Shown here piece after piece: positions 51,401 through 63,200 of a stretch of 64,000 nucleotides of DNA (its first letter is position 1; each line of letters starts with the position of its first letter). The stretch lies in NCBI RefSeq assembly GCF_029227915.1, contig NC_079877.1, positions 35,615,851 to 35,679,850 on the forward strand, in the 5' to 3' direction. The notes beneath the pieces are model-generated. The model was not told the DNA's origin, ran no database searches, and saw nothing but the letters and a program-made list of their open reading frames with translations. This stretch comes from Hydractinia symbiolongicarpus (taxonomy: Eukaryota; Cnidaria; Hydrozoa; Anthoathecata; Hydractiniidae). The translations under genes and the position numbers were made by a program.

Positions 51401-54400
51401 CTAAGTGTTAAAAAATGGCGGATCAAAGATAATCAGATTGAGAGCATTCAATGTCAATACAGGCTAAAGAATAGAACGTATATGCCAGCTGTTTTATGCT
51501 GTATGTACCAGTATGAACATTGCCGAACAAATGCAAACGTTTATTCTTCCTGGTACGTGTGCTTCACATTACAAATGCTTAAAACCAATTTCGTAATTCT
51601 TTCTTACTGATGCAATCGTCAGCAGAGAAGAAACTTCTGCACTGCAGACGATAGACGATACCATTTGTTGCGAAAAACTAGCTGTAAATGCGGTAAGTGA
51701 AAGATACACCAAGCAACCTTAGCACAAATAGATAACGTAATGTTTATCCGCTTAAGGCAGTTTCATTCAATAGTGATGATGCAATAGCTTAGGGGAAGAT
51801 TACTTTACCTGCGACTATCATCTGACAACGCTGCATATTACAAAAAACACATAAAACGCACATGGATTAGAAATAATAAACACGATTTCAAGAAACGCAA
51901 TAATATTGATTGGTTGCTGTAGGCTTCTAGCAATGGTAACTTGTATAACCATGTCAACTGATCATGTGAATTTTAAACACATAGGTCGACTGGAGATTTT
52001 AGCCCCTTAGGTCGATCACATTTTTGCAGCATAGGTCGATCAAGAGAAAACAATCACTATAAAATATTTCAAAAAACGGAATTTTAAAATACGGTTGACC
52101 TAAGTGTTAAAAAATGGCGGATCAAAGATAATCAGATTGAGAGCATTCAATGTCAATACAGGCTAAAGAATAGAACGTATATGCCAGCTGTTTTATGCTG
52201 TATGTACCAGTATGAACATTACCGAACAAATGCAAATGTTTATTCTTCCTGGCACGTGTACTTCACATTACAAATGCTTAAAACCAATTTCGTAATTCCA
52301 TCTTACTGGTGCAATCGTCAGCAGAGAAGAAACTTCTGCACTGCAGACAGTAGACGATACCATTTGTTGCGAAAAACTAGCTGTAAATGCGGTAAATGAA
52401 AGATACACCGAGCAACCTTAGCCCAAGTAGACAACGTAATTTTTATCCGCTTAATGCAGTTTTATTTAATAGTGAAGATGCAATAGTTTAGGGGAAGATT
52501 ACTTTACCAGTAACCATTATCTGACAGCACTGTAGGTTAAAAAAACACAGGAAACGCACATGGATTAGAAATAATAAACACGATTTCAAAAAACGCAATG
52601 GTATTGATTGGTTGCTTTAGGCTTCTAGCAATGGTAACTTGTATAACCATGTCAACTGATCATGTGAATTTTAAGCACATAAATCGAATGGAGATTTTAG
52701 CCCCTTAGGGCGATCACATTTTCGCAGCATAGGTCGATCAAGAGGAAACAAACACTATAAAATATTTCGAAAAACGGAATTTTAAAATACGGTTGACCTA
52801 AGTGTTAAAAATTGGCAGATCAAAGATAACCAGATAGAGAGAATTCAATGTCAATACAGGCCAAAAAATAGAACGTATATACCAGCTGTTCTGTGCTGTA
52901 TGTACCAGTATGTACATTGCCTACAAATGCAAACGTTTATTCTTCCTGGTACGTGTGCTTCACATTACAAATGCTTAAAACCAATTTCGTAATTCTTTCT
53001 TACTGATGCAATCGTCAGCAGAGAAGAAACGTCTGCACTGCAGACGATAGACGATACCATTTGTTGCGAAAAACTAGCTGTAAATGCGGTAAATGAAAGA
53101 TACACCGAGCAACCTTAGCACAAATAGACAACGTAATTTTTATCCGCTTAAGGCAGTTTCATTTAATAGTGATGATGCAATAGTTCAGGGGAAGATTACT
53201 TTACCAGTGACTAGTATCTGACAACGATGTATGTTAAAAACACATGAAACGCACATGGACTATAAATAATACCCATGAATTTCAACAGACGCATTGATAT
53301 TAATTGGTTGCTGTAAGCTTTTAGCAATGGTAACTTGTATAACCATGACTACCGATCATGTCAATTTTAAGCACATAGGTCGACTGGAGATTTTAGCCCC
53401 TTAGGGCGATCACATTTTTGCAGCATAGGTCGATCAAGAGGAAACAATCACTATAAAATATATCGAAAAACGGAATTTTAAAATACGGTTGACTTAAGTG
53501 TTAAAAATTGGCAGATCAAAGATAACCAGATTGAGAGCATTTAATGTCAATACAGGCCAAAGAATAGAACGTATATACCAGCTGTTCTGTGCTGTATGTA
53601 CCAGTATGAACATTGCCGAACAAATGCAAACGTTTATTCTTCCTGGTACCTGTGCTTCACATTACAAATGCTTAAAACCAATTTCGTAATTCCTTCTTAC
53701 TGATGCAATCGTCAGCAGAGAAGAAACTTCTGCACTGCAGACGATAGACGATACCATTTGTTGCGAAAAACTAGCTGTAAATGCGGTAAGTGAAGATACA
53801 CCGAGCAACCTTAGCACAAATAGACAACGTAATTTTTATCCGCTTAAGGCAGTTTCATTTAATAGTGATGATGCAATAGCTTAGGGGAAGATTACTTTAC
53901 CTGCGACTATTATCTGACAACGCAGCATGTTACAAAAAACACATAAAACGCACATGGATTAGAAATAATACACACGCATTTCAAGAGAGACAATGATATT
54001 GATATGTTCCTGTAGGCTTCTAGCAATGGTCACTTGTGTAACCATGTCAACTGATCATCTTAATTTTAGGCACATAGGTCGACTGGAGATTTTAGCCCGT
54101 TAAGTCGATCACATTTTTGCAGCATATGTCAATCATGAGAAAACAATCACCATAGAATATTTCGAAAACCGGAATTTAAAAATCAGGTCGACATAAGTGT
54201 TAAAAATGGTCATATCAAAAATAAACGGATGGAGAGCATCTAATGTCAATACAGGCTAAATGATATGTATATACCAGCTGTTGTGTGCTGTATGTACCAG
54301 TATGAACATCACCGAACAAATGCAAAAGTTTCTTCTTCCTGGTACGTGTACTTCACATTACAAATGCCTAAAACCAATTTCGTAATTCCATCTTACTGAT

Positions 54401-55165
54401 GCAATCGTCAGCAGAGAAGAAACTTCTGCACTGAAGACGATAGACGATACCAGATGTTACGAAAAACTAGCTGTATTTGCAGTAAGTGAAAGATACACCG
54501 GACAACCTTAGCCCAAGTAGACAACGTAATTTTTATCCGCTTAATGCAGTTTTATTTAATAGTGAAGATGCAATAGTTTAGGGGAAGATTACTTTACCTG
54601 CGACTATTATCTGACAACGGTGTATGTTAAAAAAGACACGATGTGCATATGGATTACAAATAATACCCACGAATTTCAAGAGAGACAATGATATTGATTG
54701 GTTGCTGTAGGCTTCTAGCAATGGTAACTTATATAGCCATGCCAACTGACTATGATAATTTTAAGCACATAGGTTGACTGGAGATTTTAGCCCCTTAAGT
54801 CGATCACATTTTTGCAGCATAGGTTGATCAAGAGAAAACATTCACTATAAAATATTTTTAAAAAAAGAATTTAAAAATCAGGTCGATATAAGTGTTCAAA
54901 ATACTCATATAAAAAATAAGCGGATTGAGAGCATCTAATATATATACAGGCCAAAGAATAGAACGTACATACCAGCTGTTCTGTTCTGTATGTACCAGTA
55001 TAAACATCACCGAACAAATGCAAAAGTGTCTTCTTGCTGGTACGTGTACTTCACATTTCAAATTCTTAAAACCAGTTTCGTAATTCCATCTAACTGATGC
55101 AATCGTCAGCAGAGAAGAAACTTCTGCACTGAAGACGATAGACGATACAGATGTTACGAAATCAA
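45406..55165 (+). repeat. tandem array of ~698-bp repeat, array 1 (type A units)
   Basis: About 14 direct units. The anchor GGTTGACCTAAGTGTTAAAAA recurs at about 45849, 46546, 47243, 47939, 48637, 49302, 50001, 50699, 51398, 52097, 52795, 53491, 54190 and 54885, spacing 695-699 bp except for one 665-bp unit with a ~33-bp deletion near 49164. Each unit has CATAGGTCGACTGGAG, CCCCTTAGGGCGATCA, GCATAGGTCGATCAAG, a GTATATACCAGCTGTTCTG region and AGAAACTTCTGCACTGCAGA. Units 51398 and 52097 are near-identical, a local duplication. The last two units are most diverged. Frames in type A units are broken at a TAA (TTTCGTAATTCC). No known element is recognised. Confidence 0.95.
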
Positions 55166-55174
55166 TATAGAAAG

Positions 55175-55421
55175 TGTTGCGGAGAGGTTGCCAAGGCAAA
55201 GGCATTAGGCACGGCAAGGAAAGGTCACGGCAAAGGCAGGCAAGGAAACAGGAGGAGGAACAAGAAAACAGGAAGAGGAATCAGCAAGGCAGGGGTAGGC
55301 AAGACATGGGAGGCACAGACAAGGGCATAGTAGGCAGGAACCAGAAAAGGCATAGGATGGGCAGGCAAAGGCACGGTAAGTGCTTGCAAGGGAACGGAAA
55401 GGCAGGGGCAGGCACCCTAAT
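55175..55421 (+). repeat. GGCA-rich purine island
   Basis: About 250 bp of G-rich, low-complexity sequence made of irregular AGGCA, GGCAAGG, GGCACGG and GGCAGG repeats, in sharp contrast to the AT-rich surroundings and starting right at the end of array 1. A 103-codon frame over it is rich in Arg, Gln and Lys because of the composition and is not a gene. Confidence 0.85.
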
Positions 55422-55992
55422 AGAAAATTTCCCCCCTAAAACTCAAAGATTATACTCAATATATCTAAGATATGTATCATATTAGTCCAGAAGTATAAAA
55501 AATATTGAGGTGCAAATATTTCAAATTCAATAGCTCAAAAAAAGGTCTCAATATTACAATCAATATACAGTGAATCATTATAGCAAAATTATGTGCCAAT
55601 ACAAGTTTTTAAACAATCGGTCATAACGCTAAAAACTATCATGTTTTTGATAAATCTGAGATTAAAAGTCAACTTGGTTCCAATGACAACAACATTAAAA
55701 AGTCAAGATATAGAAGTATTTAGAGAAGTCCACGAGAAAGGCAATGTTTTTAGTAAAAACGCCTTTTTTGTTTTTTTGTCTACCAGGTTTATCACCACAA
55801 AACTTTTTACCATAAAGAGATATATATATATTACAAAAACAAAGCAACTTTTGCCTCTATAAATTAAAGTGATGAATGTATGCAACTCCCCCCTCTACGA
55901 CTCAAAGATTACTTATTATACTCAATATAGCTAATATCATATACTTATGAAAACCTGGTTGTTGTAGGTGCAAGATAATTATGTTTTTCCTA
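55422..55992. other. AT-rich spacer, no gene seen
   Basis: No convincing ORF (up to 89 codons without a domain), short TA runs near 55821, and two similar phrases CCCCCCTAAAACTCAAAGATTA (55431) and CCCCCCTCTACGACTCAAAGATTA (55887). Those two may mark an internal ~455-bp repeat pair. Confidence 0.45.
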
Positions 55993-56060
55993 GCCCTGTC
56001 CAGGATTTGAACCTGGATCTCTCATTTGCATGAGTGTCATGGCCATTAGACCAGCAGGGC
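55993..56060 (-). pseudogene. tRNA-like sequence with shortened anticodon arm (tRNA pseudogene or SINE head)
   Basis: On the minus strand the acceptor GCCCTGC pairs with ACAGGGC (6 of 7). The A-box is TGGTCTAATGG (56043-56053) and the B-box is GGTTCAAATCC (56003-56013), both matching consensus. The T arm CCAGG-TTCAAAT-CCTGG is perfect, and the D arm pairs GTC/GAC. The anticodon arm is CTCAT-GCAA-ATGAG, a 4-nt loop instead of 7, so there is no normal anticodon; total length is 68 nt. Pol III boxes are good enough for transcription, but decoding is not expected. No clear SINE tail was identified downstream. Confidence 0.68.
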
Positions 56061-56510
56061 ATAAATATATATATATACAAAACTTTACAGGTGAATATTA
56101 TATACACTTAACTAGGCACACAGCCTAGTTAATTAACCTTTTGAGAAATGCTAGTTAAGTCACAAGTAACTGTGTTACCTGGCGTAAAACGCTTGGTGGA
56201 ACAGTTAATACAAATTGTAAACTGTACCACACATTCAGGTGGAGCGCCTTAGTACAGGTGTGCAGTATATCGTAAATCGAGTGAAACACACAACGTTTAA
56301 GGTGTTTCGGGTGTAATTATATTCTTCAGATTCAGAAAATATATTTCCTTCAACTTTAGCTGGAATAAAAAGACAATTTACATATTGTGCCATGTGATAG
56401 CGAAAACAGTCAGCAAACATTTTCTTATTTTTCACAAAATGTTCCCGGTGAAACTTAATATATATATGTACTTTAATCTGCGGTGAGCCATTAGTATAGG
56501 TAAACAAACC
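56061..56510. other. spacer, no gene seen
   Basis: It begins with a short TA run and continues as unique AT-rich sequence. Fragments such as TTAGTACAGGT (56250) echo the duplicated flank. No supported coding region. Confidence 0.45.
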
Positions 56511-56884
56511 CTTTCAAAAAAAAAATTTAGCACAAATTCTGTTAAATAGAAACACAGGTAATAGCTTGTCGTTAACACTGGGGCTGAGTGATTAGTACAG
56601 GTATACTGTGTTGCACATATACGTTTCGACATAATTTCCATTTCCAAAAAACTATCCTAACTTCGGTTCAAATAAACAGACAGTAAACAGCCTGTTGTTA
56701 TCCTACACAGCTAAAACAATCACTTAGCAATTTTACTTTGTGGAAAGGTTTTTGTAACATTTAAACATAAAATATAAAAATAAAAACACAGTTTATAACC
56801 TGCTTTTACACTCTTAAAGCAAAAAGAATCCTGCAATATTTTAAGAGAAAAGTTTATGTGAAAGATAAAAAATTAATCGTGACA
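56511..56884 (+). repeat. duplicated flank, copy 2
   Basis: Matches 44978-45341: shared blocks include CTGTTAAATAGAAACACAGG, GGCTGAGTGATTAGTACAGG, CCAAAAAACTATCCTAACTT, AACAGACAGTAAACA and AACACAGTTTATAACCTG. The order and spacing are kept. Copy 2 has small substitutions and an insertion near its right end. Confidence 0.85.
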
Positions 56885-57295
56885 TCGGATAGGCATAATA
56901 CATTTTCCAAAAAAACTTTTTTGGAAAATTCAGTCTAAAAAAAACAGAGGAAACAGCCCGTTGTTACCCTGTCCAACTAAAAATCAGACAGCAGTATATG
57001 TTTATTTTGTACAACAAGTTTTCATAACAGTAGGATAAAAAGCTCTTATATAATGCCACACTGAACAAAACCTTCAAAAAATAGCAATTAGGCTAGCTTG
57101 GTACCTAGCTAGAGCTGGACTTAAGCATGATATACTGCATTGGTGTAAAGATCAGGTCTAGTTACAGAAACAGAAATTATCAGGCCATTATACTTATATA
57201 TAAGGGGAAATTAAATAAGAAATAATTAATATGGAATATATTTGAAGATTTTTAATGCATATTTACAATTGCATGAGTGCTTGTCAGATTAATTA
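56885..57295. other. spacer before array 2
   Basis: It contains a further diverged module related to the flank (AACAGAGGAAACAGCCCGTT, TTACCCTGTCCAAC) and then unique AT-rich sequence. No gene seen. Confidence 0.45.
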
Positions 57296-60200
57296 AGCCC
57301 TTAGCACAAATAGACAACGTAATTTTTATCAGCTTACGGCAGTCTCATTTAATAGTGAAGATGCAATAGTTTAGACGAAGATTACTTTACCAGCGACTAT
57401 TATCTGACAATGCTGTATGTTAAAAAACACATGAAACGAACATGGATTATAAATAATACACACGAATTTCAAGAGACGGAGTGATATTGATTGGTTGCTG
57501 TAGTCTTCTAGCAATGGTAACTTGTATAACCATGTCAACTGATCATGTCAATTTTAATCACATAGGTCGACTGGAGATTTTATCCCCCTTAAGTCGATCA
57601 CATTTTTGCAGCATAGGTCGATCAAGAGGAAACAATCACTATAAAATATTTTGAAAAATGGAAACTTAAAATACGGTTGACCTTAGTGTTAAAAATAGTC
57701 ATATAAAAAAAAGCGGATTGAGAGCATCTAATGTCAATACAGGCCAAAGAATAGAACGTATATACCAGCTGTTCTGTGCTGCATCTACCAGTATGAACAT
57801 CACCGAACAAATGCAAAAGTTTCTTCTTCCTGGTACGTGATCTTCACATTACAAATGCTTAAAACCATTTTCGTAATTCCATCTCACTGATGCAATCCTC
57901 AGCAGAGAAGAAACTTCTACACTGAAGATGACAGACGATACCAGATGTTACGAAAAACTAGCTGTAAATGCGGTAAATGAAAGATACACAGGACAACCTT
58001 AGCAAAAGTGAACATAAGGTAACTTTCTCAGCTTAAGGCAGTTTTATTAAATAGTGCAGGTGCAATAGTTTAGGGGAAGATTACTTTACCTGCGACTATT
58101 ATCTGACAACGCTGTATGTTAAAAAAACACATGAAACGCCCATGGATTAGAAATAAAACACACGAATTTCAAAAAACGCAATGATATTGATTGGTTGCTG
58201 CAGGGTTCTAGCAATGGTAACTGGTATAGCCATGTCAACTGATCATGTTAATTTTAAGCACATAGGTCGACTAGAGTTTTAGCCCCTTAGGTCGATCACA
58301 TTTTTGCAGCTTAGGTCCATCAACAGGAAACAATCACTATAAAATATTTTGAGAAACGGAATTTAAAAATACGGTTGACCTAAGTGTTAAAAATAATCAT
58401 ATCGAAGTTAAGCAGATTGAGACCATCCAGTGTTAATACAGGCAAAAAAACAGGATGTATATACCAACTAATCTGTGCTGTATATACCAACTATTATGTG
58501 CTGTATATACCAGTATGAACATAACCGAACAAATGCAGAAGCTTTTTGTTCTTGGTACGTGTACTTCAAATTAGAAATGCTTAAAATCAATTTCAGAATT
58601 CCATCTTACTGATGTAATCGTCAGAAGAGAAGAAAATTCTGCAGTCAAGACGATAGACAACACCATAGGTTACGAAAAATTGGCTGTATATGCGGTAAAT
58701 GAAAGATACACCGAGCAACCTTAGCACAGATAGACAACGTAATTTTTATCAGCTTACGGCAGTCTCATTTAATAGTGAAGATGCAATAGTTTAGGGGCAG
58801 ATTACTTTACCTGCGACTATTATCTGACAACGCTGTAGGTTAAAAAACACATGAAACGCACATGGATTAGAAATAATACACACGAATTTCAAGAGACGCA
58901 GTGATATTGATTGGTTGCTGTAGTCTTCTAGCAATGGTAACTTGTATAACCATGTCAACTGATCATGTCAATTTTAATCACATAGGTCGACTGGAGATTT
59001 TAGCCCCTTAGGTCGATCACATTATTGCAGCTTAGGTCGATCAAGAGGAAACAATCACTATAAAATATTTCGAAAAACGGAATTTTAAAATACGGTTGAC
59101 CTAAGTGTTAAAAATAGTCAGATCAAAGATAATCAGATTGAGAGCATCTAATGTCAATACAGGCCAAAGAATAGAACATATATACCAGTTGTTCTGTGCT
59201 GTATATACCAGTATGAACATAACCGAACAAATGAAGAAGTTTTTACTTCTTGGTACGTCTACTTCAAATCAGAAATGCTTAAAATCAATTTCAGAATTCT
59301 ATCTTACTGATGTAATCGTCAGAAGAGAAGAAAATTCTGCAGTCAAGATGATAGACAACACCATAGGTTACGAAAAATTGGCTGTATATGCGGTAAATGA
59401 AAGATACACCGAGCAACCTTAGCACAAATAGACAACGTAATTTTTTTATCAGCTTACGGCAGTCTCATTTAATAGTGAAGATGCATTAGTTTAGAGGAAG
59501 ATTACTTTACCAGCGACTAATATCTGACAACGCTGTAGGTTAAAAAACACATGAAACGCACATGGATTAGAAATAATACACACGAATTTCAAGAGACGCA
59601 GTGATATTGATTGGTTTCTGTAGTCTTCTAGCAATGGTAACTTGTATAACCATGTCAACTGATCATGTCAATTTTAATCACATAGGTCGACTGGAGATTT
59701 TAGCCCCTTAAGTCGATCAAATTTTTGCAGCTTAGGTCGATCAAGAGGAAACAATCACTATAAAATATTTCGAAAAACGGAATTTTAAAATACGGTTGAC
59801 CTAAGTGTTAAAAATAGTCAGATCAAAGATAATCAGATTGAGAGCATCTAATGTCAATACAGGCCAAAGAATAGAACATATATACCAGTTGTTCTGTGCT
59901 GTATATATCAGTATGAACATAACCGAACAAATGAAGAAGTTTTTACTTCTTGGTACGTCTACTTCAAATCAGAAATGCTTAAAATCAATTTCAGAATTCC
60001 ATCTTACTGATGTAATCGTCAGAAGAGAAGAAAATTCTGCAGTCAAGACGATAGACAACACCATAGGTTACGAAAAATTGGCTGTATATGCGGTAAATGA
60101 AAGATACACCGAGCAACCTTAGCACAAATAGACAACGCTGTAGTCTTCTAGCAATGGTAACTGGTATAGCCATGTCAACTCATCATGTTAATTTTAAGCA

Positions 60201-63200
60201 CATAGGTCGACTGGAGATTTTAGCCCATTAGGTCGATCACATTATTGCAGCTTAGGTCGATCAAGAGGAAACAATCACTATAAAATATTTCGAAAATCGG
60301 AATTTTAAAATACGGTTGACCTAAGTGTTAAAAATAGTCAGATCAAAGATAATCAGATTGAGAGCATCTAATGCCAATACAGGCCAAAGAATAGAACATA
60401 TATACCAGTTGTTCAGTGCTGTATATACCAGTATGAACATAACCGAACAAATGAAGAAGTTTTTACTTCTTGGTACGTCTACTTCAAATCAGAAATGCTT
60501 AAAATCAATTTCAGAATTCCATCTTACTGATGTAATCGTCAGAAGAGAAGAAAATTCTGCAGTCAAGACGATAGACAACACCATAGGTTACGAAAAATTG
60601 GCTGTATATGCGGTAAATGAAAGATACACCGAGCAACCTTAGCACAAATAGACAACGTAATTTTTATCAGCTTCCGGCAGTCTCATTTAATAGTGAAGAT
60701 GCAATAGTTTAGGGGCAGATTACTTTACCTGCGACTATTATCTGACAACGCTGTAGGTTAAAAAACACATGAAACGCACATGGATTAGAAATAATACACA
60801 CGAATTTCAAGAGACGCAGTGATATTGATTGGTTGCTGTAGTCTTCTAGCAATGGTAACTGGTATAGCCATGTCAACTGATCATGTTAATTTTAAGCACA
60901 TAGGTCGACTGGAGATTTTAGCCCCTTAGGTCGATCACATTATTGCAGCTTACGTCGATCAAGAGGAAACAATCACTATAAAATATTTCGAAAAACGGAA
61001 TTTTAAAATACGGTTGACCTAAGTGTTAAAAATAGTCAGATCAAAGATAATCAGATTGAGAGCATCTAATGTCAATACAGGCCAAAGAATAGAACGTATA
61101 TATCAGCTGTTCTGTGCTGTGTATACCAGTATGAACATAACCGAACAAATGAAGAAGTTTTTACTTCCTGGTACGTCTACTTCAAATCAGAAATGCTTAA
61201 AATCAATTTCAGAATTCCATCTTACTGATGTAATCGTCAGAAGAGAAGAAAATTCTGCAGTCAAGACGATAGACAACACCATAGGTTACGAAAAATTGGC
61301 TGTATATGCGGTAAATGAAAGATACACCGAGCAACCTTAGCACAAATAGACAACGTAATTTTTATCAGCTTCCGGCAGTCTCATTTAATAGTGAAGATGC
61401 ATTAGTTTAGAGGAAGATTACTTTACCAGCGACTAATATCTGACAACGCTGTAGGTTAAAAAACACATGAAACGCACATGGATTAGAAATAATACACACG
61501 AATTTCAAGAGACGCAGTGATATTGATTGGTTTCTGTAGTCTTCTAGCAATGGTAACTTGTATAACCATGTCAACTGATCATGTCAATTTTAATCACATA
61601 GGTCGACTGGAGATTTTAGCCCCTTAAGTCGATCAAATTTTTGCAGCTTAGGTCGATCAAGAGGAAACAATCACTATAAAATATTTCGAAAAACGGAATT
61701 TTAAAATACGGTTGACCTAAGTGTTAAAAATAGTCAGATCAAAGATAATCAGATTGAGAGCATCTAATGTCAATACAAGCCAAAGAATAGAACATATATA
61801 CCAGTTGTTCTGTGCTGTATATACCAGTATGAACATAACCGAACAAATGAAGAAGTTTTTACTTCTTGGTACGTCTACTTCAAATCAGAAATGCTTAAAA
61901 TCAATTTCAGAATTCCATCTTACTGATGTAATCGTCAGAAGAGAAGAAAATTCTGCAGTCAAGACGATAGACAACACCATAGGTTACGAAAAATTGGCTG
62001 TATATGCGGTAAATGAAAGATACACCGAGCAACCTTAGCACAAATAGACAACGCTGTAGTCTTCTAGCAATGGTAACTGGTATAGCCATGTCAACTGATC
62101 ATGTCAATTTTAATCACATAGGTCGACTGGAGATTTTAGCCCCTTAGGTCGATCACATTATTGCAGCTTAGGTCGATCAAGAGGAAACAATCACTATAAA
62201 ATATTTCGAAAATCGGAATTTTAAAATACGGTTGACCTAAGTGTTAAAAATAGTCAGATCAAAGATAATCAGATTGACAGCATCTAATGTCAATACAGGC
62301 CAAAGAATAGAACATATATACCAGTTGTTCTGTGCTGTATATACCAGTATGAACATAACCGAACAAATGAAGAAGTTTTTACTTCTTGGTACGTCTACTT
62401 CAAATCAGAAATGCTTAAAATCAATTTCAGAATTCCATCTTACTGATGTAATCGTCAGAAGAGAAGAAAATTCTGCAGTCAAGACGATAGACAACACCAT
62501 AGGTTACGAAAAATTGGCTGTATATGCGGTAAATGAAAGATACACCGAGCAACCTTAGCACAAATAGACAACGTAATTTTTATCAGCTTACGGCAGTCTC
62601 ATTTAAAAGTGAAGATGCAATAGTTTAAGGGCAGATTACTTTACCTGCGACTATTATCTGACAACGCTGTAGGTTAAAAAACACATGAAACGCACATGGA
62701 TTAGAAATAATACACACGAATTTCAAGAGACGCAGTGATATTGATTGGTTGCTGTAGTCTTCTAGCAATGGTAACTTGTATAGCCATGTCAACTGATCAT
62801 GTTAATTGTAAGCACATAGGTCGACTGGAGATTTTAGCCCCTTAGGTCGATCACATTATTGCAGCTTAGGTCGATCAAGAGGAAACAATCACTATAAAAT
62901 ATTTCGAAAAACGGAATTTTAAAATACGGTTGACCTAAGTGTTAAAAATAGTCAGATCAAAGATAATCAGATTGAGAGCATCTAATGTCAATACAGGCCA
63001 AAGAATAGAACATATATACCAGTTGTTCTGTGCTGTATATACCAGTATGAACATAACCGAACAAATGAAGAAGTTTTTACTTCTTGGTACGTCTACTTCA
63101 AATCAGAAATGCTTAAAATCAATTTCAGAATTACATCTTACTGATGTAATCGTCAGAAGAGAAGAAAATTCTGCAGTCAAGACGATAGACAACACCATAG

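Noticed and set aside
55174-55485. 103-codon Arg/Gln/Lys-rich ORF
   Set aside because: A composition artefact of the GGCA-rich island.
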